Below, piece by piece: positions 1 to 9,400 of a stretch of DNA of 15,118 bases (its first letter is position 1; each line of letters opens with the position of its first letter). The DNA comes from Amoebophrya sp. AT5.2 (Eukaryota; Sar; Dinophyceae; Syndiniales; Amoebophryaceae): positions 1 through 15,118 of the forward strand of contig RXOD01005244.1 of NCBI GenBank assembly GCA_005223375.1, in the 5' to 3' direction. Position numbers and translations under genes: made by a program. The notes under the pieces were generated by a model. It saw nothing but the letters and a program-made list of their open reading frames with translations, was not told where the DNA came from and did not search any database.

Positions 1-5
1 GAGAT

Positions 6-21
6 GCGACGCGTGCGTCGC
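6..21. repeat. Short perfect hairpin GCGACGC-GT-GCGTCGC
   Basis: Two 7-nt arms (6-12 and 15-21) are exact reverse complements separated by 2 nt. It lies about 140 bp upstream of the likely start of the first gene. No function can be assigned; it may be a chance GC-rich palindrome or part of an element cut by the left edge. Confidence 0.35.
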
Positions 22-160
22 TCGCTTTCGCCCGCCGATGGATTTCCCATACCAGCCTTGCGCTGGGGATCGTATAGCATTCTGCGGGCTCTCGCGGTCG
101 CGCTTAGGAACAGCGCTTTTTAGTCGTTCGTCTACGACGAGGACGAAGCGTCGAGACGCC

Positions 161-910
161 ATGCCTCCACGGCGGCGCGGCGGCAATCAGCGCCTGCGCC
201 GGGGACCTTCACAATATTTTGCGATTGCTCCCGCAGAGGCGCAGCAAGAAGCGGTGCCGCCGATAATTGTCCAGCGACTTCTTCCAGACGAGGTGCCACT
301 GTTCCAGACGGGCCGGACCGGTGACGAGTTTTGGCGAGCAGCGACGGAAGCAACGTACAAACAAGTCCCGACCGCGATAGTTCGTAATATGAATGCGCTC
401 GCGGTGAATGTTTGGGATTTGTGTGGGAGGAAGAAAACCAATCGCCCGAACTTCCAACTGGAGCCGAAAATCAAGGAGAGGACTTTGCACTTCATCGGTA
501 GCACGGGGGAGGTGGGTGCGCGACACGATCCGAGTTTGTCTTCTGCCGCACTCGCCGCAGTCGCGAAGCCTAAACAGCAGGAAATCTGTGACCGCATTCT
601 GCGGAACCTCATCAAGCACCTCGAGCGATTCGCTAAGCGAGGACTTCGGGCGATGGACGTGAAGGCGTCTGATGTCTTTCCCACGGAGTTGGACTGGAGT
701 TTGCCGGACGAGTGCAAAGACGCCGCCACCCGGGAAACGTCCGACTGGTACTGGCTCCTCGGCTATCTGGAGCCGTTGCAATCCACACTAGAGGCTGCCG
801 GTTTCAAAGCGGACCGTTCCGACCCTTTGCAGTTGTTCGAGGTTGATGTGAACGCTGACGGAATCGATCAGGCAAAAAAGGTGTGGAAGATGAAATTTCG
901 GTGGAGCTGA
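161..910 (+). CDS. Unidentified protein, 249 aa
   Basis: A single open frame runs from 38 to the TGA at 908-910. I chose the ATG at 161 because the 41 upstream residues look like translated leader, a pyrimidine-rich run ending in AG (about 111-123) lies just before it, and the following N-terminus is strongly basic (MPPRRRGG, then RLRRG). The ATG at 38 cannot be excluded and would give 290 aa. The central part contains a hydrophobic helix-like stretch around NMNALAVNVWDLCG. It is followed by a Lys/Arg-rich segment and a C-terminal half rich in charged residues and tryptophan, ending KVWKMKFRWS. I recognise no domain, signal peptide or membrane segment. No intron is needed, although the gene could have exons further left. 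It reads in the same direction as all other genes here. It may be a lineage-specific protein; the arginine-rich start would suit a nuclear or nucleic-acid-binding protein, but that is a guess. Confidence 0.5.
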   Translation: MPPRRRGGNQRLRRGPSQYFAIAPAEAQQEAVPPIIVQRLLPDEVPLFQTGRTGDEFWRAATEATYKQVPTAIVRNMNALAVNVWDLCGRKKTNRPNFQLEPKIKERTLHFIGSTGEVGARHDPSLSSAALAAVAKPKQQEICDRILRNLIKHLERFAKRGLRAMDVKASDVFPTELDWSLPDECKDAATRETSDWYWLLGYLEPLQSTLEAAGFKADRSDPLQLFEVDVNADGIDQAKKVWKMKFRWS

Positions 911-976
911 AACTGCTCCACTATACAGGAGCTGCGTCAGCATGCATCAGGACACAAGTGGATACGTGGCCCGAAA

Positions 977-1019
977 TGGAAATCGTCTTCATCGTTGAGC
1001 TGGAAATCGTGATCATCTT
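977..1019. repeat. Imperfect two-copy tandem repeat, 24-bp period
   Basis: The 10-mer TGGAAATCGT occurs at 977-986 and again at 1001-1010, each followed by a related TCATC segment. It lies just downstream of the first gene's stop codon, so it is probably in that gene's 3' untranslated region. Confidence 0.5.
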
Positions 1020-1710
1020 CATTACTATTGACCACCACGCAGAGGCTGCGTTACAATATTCGAGAAACTCACAACATCGGCCGTGCGAACCCAATCATCT
1101 TCATCGCGGCCACACACGATATTATTTTTAAATCTGTTGCCATCTCAACAGAACAGCCAGGCCAGTCACGCTGCGCGAGAGAAATGCCAGGCAATCGCGC
1201 GGCTCTCATGCCCCGCCATCTTGTCACAAACCAAGGAATCGAGATGTTCACTTCCATAAAAGTGAAAATTACTTCCATGATCGATCCCCGCTTTCAATTT
1301 CATCACTTCTGCGCAGCCGTTGAGAGTCGCAAGATCAAGAAACAACCTATGGAAAAACTTGCACAGGCTTCCATGCTCGTCGTATTTGTTTTGAATTGCA
1401 TCATGGGCACCGACGTCTCACTACACCGATTTTCTGTCGTAAAGAAAAAGTTGAACATGAACAGGCTGTGCTACTGATTGCGCTGTGTTCGCGCGTGGAC
1501 GTGCTAGGGCCTGGCCAACACGGGCGGAAATATAACAAGGCTTAGTTGTGCTTGTGGTTCTTGTCGGCGTATTGTCCCTACAAGCGACTACGATAAAGGT
1601 GGCGACAACGACTGCGGTACTTCTTAGCACCTCACGTCAGCGTCAATTTCAAGCGAAGGCACGTCGGCACATCTCATTCCTTCTCTTCTCATCCGCGACC
1701 TACGCGACGA

Positions 1711-1734
1711 TACTCTACTCCCTTGCTTTCTAAG
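1711..1734 (+). promoter_or_regulatory. Candidate spliced-leader (trans-splice) acceptor for RPN5
   Basis: A pyrimidine-rich tract (ctctactcccttgctttc) ends in TAAG, with the AG at 1733-1734, 57 nt before the RPN5 ATG. In dinoflagellates and their relatives, mRNAs receive a 22-nt spliced leader at such an AG. The leader itself is not in this window, so the role is inferred from position and composition. Confidence 0.4.
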
Positions 1735-1791
1735 TACACCTTGAGATAGTATATCTTTGCTAAGCGTAAGCACGCATCGACTCTGCCCACC

Positions 1792-3830
1792 ATGACGGAC
1801 GAGAACACCACTGCGATTCTGCACATGGGGCTCGACAGCCTCACCAACGACGCCAAGGCCACGGAGGACTACACGAAGGAGACTGCCGAGCTGCTCGACA
1901 AAAAGCTCCCCCAGCTGCTTTCGCTCAAGCGGTATGACGAGGCCGTCGAGGAGGTCCTCGTGCTGGAGAAAAAGTGCCGCCAGGCCTGCGACGCCGTCAA
2001 CTGCAGCAAACTGTGTAAGCGCATCATCCTCCTGTACAAGGACGACGCGAAGGACTGGGGCAAGATGCTCGACTACTTCGGCATTCTGTGCAAGAAGCGC
2101 GGGCAGCTGCGCCGGGTTATCATCGATTTGGTGACGCTGGGGATGGAGTGGGTTACGGGCGAGCTGAGCCCGAAGGGGGAAAAAAAGGACGCGAAGCTAA
2201 TCGAGAAGAAAGAGGACGTGATGAAAGTCCTGGACCAGATTACGGAGGGGAAGATCTTCGTAGAGGTGGAGCGAGCACGCCTCATTAAGATCATGGCCGA
2301 CGACCGGGAAGCGGAGGGAAAACTCGACGCAGCAGCACAACTGCTGCAGGAAGTGCAGGTATTTTTTTTGGTTGTGTGCACCTATACTTACATGCACGGG
2401 TTGATTTTGAGCGTTGGTGCTTCCGCGTCAGACAGAATTCACAAGAACTTTGAGTCCGTGTATTTAAGTGGACAGCCAAACCCAAATCCAATGTATACGA
2501 TTTCAAATCGATCGACAACCATATTTCTTCCCTCCCCAGGTCGAGACGTTTGGGTCGATGGACAAGCTGGAGAAAGCGGAGTACATTTTGAATCAAATGC
2601 GGCTGATGTTGCTTCGCAAGGACTACATTCGCGTGCAGATTGCGAGTCGGAAGATCAACGAGAAGTTCCTCGAGGCCGACGACTTCCAGCAGGTCAAGCT
2701 CCAGTTTCACGCGAACATGGTCGCCTACTACCTGCACGAGGAGCAGTATTTGGAGGCCGCGAAGTGCTTCGAGAAGTCGCTGAAAACCAAGTGCGTGGAC
2801 GAGGGGGAGCAAAAGGAGTGGGAGCCGATTCTGTCGCAGCTGCTGTTGTACGTGCTGCTGGGGAAGCGGAGCGAGGAGCAGGTGGAGCTCATGAAAAAAC
2901 TTCTGAAGGAGGTGGCGCGGAAAAAGATGGAGGCAGTCGAGAAACTGCGGGACCTGGTGTCGCAGTTTTTGACAAACAAACTGATCGCGTGGCCGCTGCC
3001 CTTCGACGCGGAGCTGAAAAAACACCCGGTGTTCGCAGGTATTAGATAGGAGTACCCATGCGCGAGAACTGCCTTTTCAAGGGTTCTTGGGAAAAATACT
3101 AAAATGGATCCACAGCTACACACTCACACCCATCGCCCACAAATAAATCCATCGCTCAGACGCCACCAACGGTGGCCACCGGCTGACCACGCTGCGCAAG
3201 CGCGTGGTGCAGCACAACCTGCGCATCGTCTCGCTGTACTACACGCGGGCGGAAACGAAGCGGCTGATGACGTTGTTGGCGCTGTCGCAGAACGAGCTGG
3301 AAACGGAGCTCAGCGAGCTGGTGATCGACAAGATGATCATTACGGGGAGGAGCAACCCATTTTCCTGGATTTAAGTAGGTAGCTGTAATGTCCTAAGCGT
3401 TGGGTCTTGTAGGCGGTCAGGTAGATGGAGATCAGATGGTCATGGTGCTCCTTTCAGCTAGAGAGCGTAGGTAGAACAAAGCGACAGCCAGGATGCAGCA
3501 AGAGTGCGGCGGTGGTCCTCTTGAGTGGTCTCGTATTTCGTCTTGTAATCCGTCCCGTACTCGTTCCTGGCAGTAAGCGAATCGTCTACCCGCGAAGAAT
3601 GCCGCAGAAAATGGGTTTTTCACCTCTCTAAGATGAACGCGCGTATCGACCGGCCCGCGGGCATTGTGCGGTTCGGCGACGAGGCGAAGAGCGAGGCGAA
3701 AATGACGCAGTGGGCGGGCAGCATAGACCGGGTGCTGGACCTGGTGAAGGAAACGGGGCATCTGATTCAGAAAGAAAGAATGATCCAGGAAGCCAAATCA
3801 AAGATGAAAGCGAAAGCAGGAGGGAAGTAG
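1792..3830 (+). CDS. PSMD12: 26S proteasome lid subunit RPN5 (PSMD12), four exons, 479 aa
   Basis: RPN5 is a non-ATPase subunit of the 19S regulatory particle lid, where its PCI domain helps to assemble the lid and contacts the deubiquitinase RPN11. The exons are 1792-2358, 2540-3038, 3160-3334 and 3632-3830. They total 1440 nt, giving 479 aa plus stop, close to the human protein (about 456 aa). Family signatures, in order: LLQEVQ/VETFGSMDKLEKAEYI across the first junction (residues about 184-205), KDYIRVQIASRKI, then the C-terminal PCI/winged-helix part with KRVVQHNLRIVSLYYTR and VIDKMMNARIDRPAGIVRF (about 410-428). The C-terminus is the usual coiled-coil tail (LVKETGHLIQKERMIQEAK). Phase matches at every junction: phase 0, then G+AC to make Asp356, then the introner junction. 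The start lies in a good context (CCACCATGA). Introns 1 and 2 are GT-AG. Intron 3 is a repeat-bounded mobile element with no GT donor, and its exact boundary is set by protein spacing rather than by splice consensus. Identification is firm; only the third junction carries uncertainty of a few nucleotides. Confidence 0.95.
2359..2539 (+). other. RPN5 intron 1 (GT-AG, 181 bp)
   Basis: The donor is GTATTT after ...GTGCAG, and the acceptor is CTTCCCTCCCCAG before GTCGAG. Both junctions carry AGGT. Removal joins phase 0 to phase 0 and restores the family sequence LQEVQ-VETFGSM. The pyrimidine tract is strong. Confidence 0.93.
3039..3159 (+). other. RPN5 intron 2 (GT-AG, 121 bp)
   Basis: The donor is GTATTA after TTCGCAG and the acceptor is ATCGCTCAG. 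The single carried G joins AC to encode Asp356 and the downstream frame opens into RLTTLRKRVVQHN, as expected for RPN5. A small internal hairpin (AGAAC...GTTCT) lies near the middle. Confidence 0.9.
3335..3339 (+). repeat. Left target-site duplication copy of the RPN5 introner (GATCA)
   Basis: Five bases directly before the element's TTA end. The right copy, directly after the TAA end, is GATGA at 3632-3636 (4 of 5 identical). A rebuilt empty site with one copy encodes D-K-M-M-N-A-R-I-D-R, the same length as the human and plant proteins at this point. Confidence 0.65.
3340..3631 (+). mobile_element. Introner element forming RPN5 intron 3 (292 bp, TIR and TSD)
   Basis: The element begins TTACGGGG at 3340 and ends CACCTCTCTAA at 3631. 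Its 25-nt ends are inverted repeats of each other: 3 terminal bases match, then a diverged stretch, then 11 perfect bases AACCCATTTTC (3354-3364) against GAAAATGGGTT (3607-3617). Flanking direct repeats are GATCA and GATGA. The intron removed is 297 bp (3335-3631, or an equivalent frame shifted within the repeat). No GT donor is usable: the first GT inside the element (3375) follows an in-frame TAA at 3372, and the GT at 3321 would delete conserved VIDK. The 3' end has a good pyrimidine tract and an AG at 3631-3632, so AT-AG is one possible pairing. The 5' end is homologous to the element starting in BMS1 at 15018. It contains no coding frame, so it would be non-autonomous. Confidence 0.8.
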
Positions 3831-4293
3831 AAGAGGCTTTGGCGTTTCTTTGATTGGGTGGGATCATCAAGGAAAGATCGGACTCCTTGGGGGCGAGTGG
3901 CTTGACAGAAATCGGTTCGGCACTTCGCGTGTGAGGAGGTTTGATGCGAGCGACTGTTGAAGGCAGCATGTGAAGTGGAAACGACGAATTTTTCAACGAC
4001 AAGATTCATCGCAAAACTCATTCGTTTTCGGAGTAATCGCCGGCGGAAAACGGGGGCAGAGGGATCTTGTTGTGCACCTCCCGGGCTATTTTTTTCTTTG
4101 TGACGAGTTGAAGTGAGACTGAGAGAAAAAAGGAGGGGCACTAGTACAGCTATGCAAACAGAGAGCGAGATGAGGAGTAGGCGTTCGAGAAAGGTGCGCA
4201 CGACTTTTTTGGAGCGCATCTATATTCATTTCCATGTTCTTCACACAAAGTTTAGTTGCTTGCGTACAGGTGGTGGAACAGAGAAAAATAAAG
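3831..4293. other. Non-coding region between RPN5 and the next gene
   Basis: Holds the RPN5 3' untranslated region and the leader of the next gene. I see no RNA gene and no protein I would support. A pyrimidine/GT-rich stretch ends in TACAG at 4265-4269, a possible trans-splice acceptor 24 nt before the ATG at 4294. Confidence 0.5.
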
Positions 4294-5778
4294 ATGCGCG
4301 CCGCCCCCGCTCACGTCACACAAGTCTACGGCTTCCTGGGCGCGTGCGGTTTTCCTTTACCTGCTCGCGCAGTGGTGCGCCCGCCGAGTGTGCGAGGAGC
4401 GACGACCAGCTCCCGGGGCCGGCGCGGGCACTTTTCGCACACTATCGAGTCTCCTGACCCTGCTTCGTCGCCGGCGTCATTTTTCAACATGGTCATTGGC
4501 TTCGCGAACTCCAACCGCATGACTAGCGAAAACGAAGGAGGCGGACACGACGAATCTGAGCGGGCTTTCTCGTCGGAGGATCACTACGGGCGTCTCCCGG
4601 TCGGGCACACGCTGACCAGCGGCACGGATGAAGCGGTATTAAGTGAGCGCGGCCACGAAAAATCTTCAGGCGCGCTTACGCGTCTACTCGCGGACGCCAA
4701 ACCTGATCCGGATTCTGAAGCAGTAGCGCCCGTTGCTGCGCGGCTCGCTTCGCACCCGGGGTGCGACGTGAGGCCCGTATCCTCCGAAGAGCGGTCGATC
4801 TGGGGGAGTCGGTACCAGTACCAGAAAACGACGGGGCCGGGATCGCGGCCGTACTCGTTTTTCGGAACGTTTTGCCTCGTTTTCGAGTTCGAGAACGAGG
4901 AGCTGGTAGCGCGGAGCGAAGTGGATGCGCTTACGTGCGGCTCCATTTCAGACGACGCGCCGACGTTTCCATGGGGAATCCAGGGGCTTGTCTACGGGCG
5001 TTCTTCGGTGTATCTGGACTACGATCACGACCTCAAGAACATGGAAAGTGCCGCTGAAAGGCCTAGGGCTAGGCATGAAGATGCGGACTTTTCAGGAGGA
5101 AAGCCCAAGTATACGTCGAGCAACAGGTTTCGACCTCAAGAAACGGCTTGGGGAGAATACAACTACGTTCGGAGAATGAGCCTCGACGCAACGAAGTCTT
5201 CACTTTCCTCGCCACTGGCGACGCTCGCGGACGTTTTTGTCGGGATCGACCGGAGTTTCGACGTTGTCGAGAATTTTGTAGCCGGCGTTGCGGCGAGTAG
5301 CGTGTCCGCCGTTTTCGCGCTTGCGGAGGCAGTTGCTAGCGGGCTGTGGTGGATCGCGAGTGGAGTTTATCAAGGGGGCATACAAACAATTTCAGCGCCG
5401 GGAAATAAACATGAAGCCCAGCCGCGGCAGCATAGTAAGAGTAAGACCCATAGTGCTTCTCAGCCTGCTCCACCGACATGCCCGTCAAAGGACTTCGGTC
5501 GTACCGCGGACTGCGTGCGGGTGCGACGACGCGTTACCGCCGCTTTGTTTTGGGGCTTCAGAATACCTCCGTACCTACGGCAGTGGGGGCGGGAGGTGAC
5601 ATTGGCGTTGCACAGCCTCGCGCACTGGGCGTGGGAGGTACTTCTGGCGCCGGCGCTACCGCAGAGCGTCGTCGTGAGGTTAGGACCACGCCAGCGAGCA
5701 GTTCATCTGGCGGGGGGAAAGTCAGCGGGCATTGGCGGCGGTACCGGGGGTGGTAGGTCTTGGTTTCAACAGTTGTAG
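4294..5778 (+). CDS. Unidentified protein, about 494 aa as one frame; 3' half ambiguous
   Basis: One frame is open from 4234 to the TAG at 5776-5778. I prefer the ATG at 4294 because it follows a candidate acceptor AG at 4269; the ATGs at 4234 and 4490 are alternatives. The first third is low-complexity and Ser/Gly/Glu-rich. The middle has aromatic-rich sequence (SRPYSFFGTFCLVFEFENEEL, YGRSSVYLDYDHDLK). Next comes a helical, hydrophobic stretch (about 5217-5370) reading ATLADVFVGIDRSFDVVENF, then VAGVAASSVSAVFALAEAVA and GLWWIASGVYQG, which may be membrane-associated. This stretch faintly recalls the helical region of peroxin PEX13, but there is no recognisable SH3 domain and I do not assign it. 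From about 5478 a second frame is also open to 5756 with coding-like codon use (VKGLRSYRGLRAGATTRYRR, then a Gly/Ala-rich linker). An unseen intron may therefore switch frames, and the C-terminus given here may be wrong. Confidence 0.42.
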   Translation: MRAAPAHVTQVYGFLGACGFPLPARAVVRPPSVRGATTSSRGRRGHFSHTIESPDPASSPASFFNMVIGFANSNRMTSENEGGGHDESERAFSSEDHYGRLPVGHTLTSGTDEAVLSERGHEKSSGALTRLLADAKPDPDSEAVAPVAARLASHPGCDVRPVSSEERSIWGSRYQYQKTTGPGSRPYSFFGTFCLVFEFENEELVARSEVDALTCGSISDDAPTFPWGIQGLVYGRSSVYLDYDHDLKNMESAAERPRARHEDADFSGGKPKYTSSNRFRPQETAWGEYNYVRRMSLDATKSSLSSPLATLADVFVGIDRSFDVVENFVAGVAASSVSAVFALAEAVASGLWWIASGVYQGGIQTISAPGNKHEAQPRQHSKSKTHSASQPAPPTCPSKDFGRTADCVRVRRRVTAALFWGFRIPPYLRQWGREVTLALHSLAHWAWEVLLAPALPQSVVVRLGPRQRAVHLAGGKSAGIGGGTGGGRSWFQQL

Positions 5779-6417
5779 TTGGAGATTGCTTGGTGCGCGT
5801 GGAGGCGGAATGCAAACCTTGTTGCACGAGGTCGCGGGAGATCGGTATGAGCTGCCTTCGTTGAAGACACAATCAATAGCATCCTGAACAATGCAGCTGC
5901 AGCTTGTGCTTGGGGACGAAAATTAGAGACACCGGAAGAAGCGCCCCCATGGTGCTTCTCCAACAAGATGAAACTCTGAAGCAAAAAGCGCGCTACATTT
6001 TTGCAAGCATTTTGCAGTGAGCATCGTTTCGAGCCTAAGAATGCTCGAAATCTTTTTGTGAGCTAGAGTCGCTGTTTGTTGTTGTTCTGTCCGTCCGCCT
6101 CGTGGCAGGGGCGGTAACTCCATCCAGAATCCAGCGGAAATCGTGAGCAAGACGAGTGAAAAACAAAAACCGCTTAGTGGGACGGAGTGGGTGACGAGGG
6201 TTCGGCTGCTAGCGGCAAATTCGGAAGAGCGAACTTCAAAAGTGCATTCCCAGCTCTGAGAACCGTTGTCAAGCAAGAGAGACACGGAACGGCGGAAGTG
6301 CGAGTGGAGGACTCAACATACTCTATCTATTCCAATCATGGCATTATACACTGCGACTGCACAACCACCACCACGGGAAGGAGGATAGATCGTTTTCGTT
6401 TCTTCAGCTCCGAAACC
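5779..6417. other. Non-coding region upstream of the WD40 gene
   Basis: No supported gene. The frame of the WD40 gene stays open upstream as far as 6187, but the sequence there looks like leader. The right end carries the pyrimidine tract and AG described separately. Confidence 0.5.
6389..6407 (+). promoter_or_regulatory. Candidate spliced-leader acceptor for the WD40 gene
   Basis: The tract TCGTTTTCGTTTCTTCAG ends at the AG 6406-6407, only 10 nt before the ATG at 6418, which itself sits in a strong context (ACCATGG). Such a short leader and strong acceptor fit trans-splicing. An upstream untranslated exon joined by ordinary splicing is the alternative. Confidence 0.45.
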
Positions 6418-9400
6418 ATGGCGACCCCGGAATTGCGGGAAGTTGTGGGCTGGAACGCCGAACTGGGCGTCTTTCCCTTCGAGGATAAGCTTGTGTATGC
6501 TGTGGGATCCACCGTGGTGGTCCTCAGCCTCACTGATCATGCCGGAGGTGGCGCCGCGAAGCCGCAAAGTTTCCTACACTGCGACAACAAAATCACGGCG
6601 CTGGCGTTTTCCAAGAGCAGTTTCGTGGAGAGCGCGGTACATGCACGAGCGCGTTGTTTCCTATTAAAGTAAACTACTCCACGTCCACCCACTTATGGTA
6701 GCCACTATTTCTTCGAAGGAGGCGAACGCAGAATCGGATCATCTCGCCCATCAATCGGAACAGCTCCCCGTTTCCGGCGTCTCCCCGTTGATTGCTGTTG
6801 GTTGCAAAAAGCAAGTGGCTTCTGGCGACCGCAGCAGCGGCTTCACGGAGCTGAAGGTTTTTTTCGACGGTGGCCTCTTGCTCGGGGAGGAGGCTGCTGG
6901 AGCGAGAGCGACGAGGAAGACGAAAGTGTACGGGCCGCTGCGTTACCACATGTGCGACATCGAGCAGGTGGGCTTCGTGGCAGACGGGTCGAAGCTGATC
7001 TCAATCGAAAAGAACTCTGATCACACCCTGTGTGTCTGGGACCTCGCCAAAATGCGCCGCCCGGGCGCGGGAAGTGGCGCAGGTGAGGAGCCTAGTTAGC
7101 TGATATTTCGCGATAGCCTATTAGCTGGCTCGCGCTTGCGTTCCGCCTCCGCGTCCCTAGAAGCTCCGTCTCATGTGATTGGGAGCTCTTTCAAAAACAG
7201 GTTTTACTTATTAATTTTCCGGAACAAAGGTTAGCGCAACTTTTCCACAGGTGAGAAGCCCCTGTGGTGTGTGCCGGGGCTGCACAGCAGTCTGGGGCCG
7301 GTGGTTGCAGGCGGAGCGAATGCGATCACGGGATTCACTGCGATGCCTGTTGTGTCCACCTGGGACAACATACCAGACTTTCAGACCCGCGTCCGCTACG
7401 CAGCGAAAACCGCCGACCCCAAAACCGTCGACCGCAGCACGCGCTCCGAGAAGACCGCGGGCGCAATCGAGCAGCGATACTTCCACAAGGTTCATTTCTT
7501 TCCAAGTACACTTGCTTGGTTGGTGTTACCCTTACCAGTAGGTACTTACGAACGTAGGACTGCGATTTGGATTTGGATTTGGTTTTGGATAGTGGGTTCA
7601 GGTTCGGCTTGGAAAAATGGTGGTGTTCCTGACAGGTGAAGACGCCGGGGGAGAAGCCGCCGCTGCGATTCGTTACGTGGGGCGTGCAGTCGGGCACCAA
7701 ATTCTACTCCATCGACCGACGGACGCCGCAGCTGCGCCTGTGCAGCTCCAAAGCGTCCTTCAACTGCGAGGAGGTCAATCTCACCAGTGCCAGCGTGGAG
7801 AATCGTACTCTCGTAGTTCTTGCCGTCTTTAAATCTTATAGCCGCCTCGGAAGAAGAAGCTTCGCGTTGGTAGGCGCTGCAGAAGTACGAAGTTCGTAGC
7901 TTCGACCGTATTTTCGTAGCTTCGACTATATATCCTTCATAGCCTCAACCCACGTCGCGTCCGACTCGGCAGATACGGTCTCGAGTTGCACCGTCCTTTC
8001 CGACGGCGTCCACACACTGTTCGGGTGCACTTCCGGCCAAGTTTTCTTTTTCGAGGACGCCTGCGCCCTTCGGGTGTTCACGCCCTCGGTGGCCGGTCCG
8101 GGCGCATCGCCTTCCCCCGCAGGAGCACCTCCAAGCGCTGTGACCGCTTTGGTTTCGGTCGCGGCAGGTGGTAGGGAGGGGAAGAACGACGCCGCGGAGG
8201 TGGTCATCGGGCTCGCGAGCACGGACGTGGTGACCGTGCCAGAGAGGTTTTTCTTCGAGGAAGTCGCGAAACACATCTCCATCCGCGGACCGAGCGCGAT
8301 GAAGGTGGGAACGTCGAGAGCGACGTCGTCCTCGTCGAGTGCCTCGACCACGTCGAAGCACAGCTACTGCAATTCGAAGGCGGCCGCGGCGATCGTGCCG
8401 AGTTCTGTGTTCCGACTAGGCAGCACGGCCACTCCGGGGTCAGCGTCTGGTGCGCTGGCTGCAGATCCGGCCATCGTGTCAAATCCGTCGGCGATAGTCC
8501 AGGGACGAAAGTGCGAGGGAAACGCGTTTGAAGTGATCGAAGAAGAGAAACTGGTGGAGAAGGATAGGTCGCCAAGGAAAAAAGTGCTGCGAAACATGGA
8601 GCGAAAAGCGTTTCTGCACAGGAGCGGTAGAGCACATACACACTTGAAAACTCGTGCGGCTTTGCGTTTTCTATCGAAACAGTTTTGTCAATGTCGGGGA
8701 AGAACCAATGTACTTTATCGAATGACAGATGCGAAGGCGTTCCAGAGCACGGTAAACGACAAGAAGTACGTGCAGACGACCACTGTGGTGAAAAACACGA
8801 AGCCGCTGCCCTACGACTACCTCGTTGCTTCGCGGACGCACGTTTTCCTCGTCACGGATGGCCAGCCCACCGCCGTCCTGGCGCAACCGAAGCTGGAGTG
8901 CACGGGTCTATTTTCTACGCTGGTGATGTCCAACTCCAACTCGAAGTCGAACGAGCATCAAACAAATATGTTATCGCTTTTGGGCAGTAGCAGTACTTAT
9001 GCAGAAACAAAAAAATGCACAGGCATATGTCCGCTCGGGTCTGCCGTAGCAGATTCAGCGACTCCAACCCGCCGTCCCGCCGGCTACGCCATGAGTTCTC
9101 TGGACGGTTGGCTCCATTTCAAGAACACCTCTACTCCAAACCAAACCGGAGCCACCCCGCAGCAGCAGCCGCAACCGATTTGCGTCGGTCTCCCCGTCTA
9201 CTCCATCGCTAGTTCCGCGCCCTTCGCCCCAGAACTCTCCCCCCTGCAATACATCGCCGCTGGGTGCGCCACCTCCAAGCTCCGCATCTACACCTACCCC
9301 GCCGGCGACTTGGTCTTCCAGCGCAGTCTTGGCACCTCTGGCAACACCCCCCTGACCTGCTGCGCGTGGTCGCCGTATTCCGGCTTGAAACACGCGTATC

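Larger units (their letters stand above)
911..1791. other. Non-coding region between the first gene and RPN5
   Basis: About 880 bp with no convincing gene. The short open frames here carry no recognisable protein and overlap in several frames. The segment contains an imperfect tandem repeat at 977-1019 and, near its right end, a pyrimidine tract ending in AG at 1733-1734 that probably marks the 5' end of the mature RPN5 message. It must hold the 3' untranslated region of the first gene. I saw no tRNA or other RNA gene. Confidence 0.6.

Noticed and set aside
132..781. Long open frames on the minus strand opposite the first gene
   Set aside because: They mirror the + strand gene, overlap each other, and have no recognisable protein. 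GC-rich coding DNA often leaves antisense frames open.
2291..3025. 244-codon minus-strand frame across RPN5
   Set aside because: It is an antisense shadow of the RPN5 exons, Leu/His-rich by reverse complement of conserved coding sequence.
3375..3632. Canonical GT(3375)-AG splice for RPN5 intron 3
   Set aside because: The exon would have to read through an in-frame TAA at 3372-3374, and would add residues not found in the family.
5217..5380. Assignment of the 4294-5778 gene as peroxin PEX13
   Set aside because: Only a faint resemblance in a helical hydrophobic stretch, no SH3 domain or Tyr/Gly-rich start; not enough to name it.
8626..8684. Extra intron within WD40 exon 5 (GTAGAG...AAACAG)
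   Set aside because: The frame is open throughout, the donor is weak and nothing in the protein demands removal; left as coding but uncertain.
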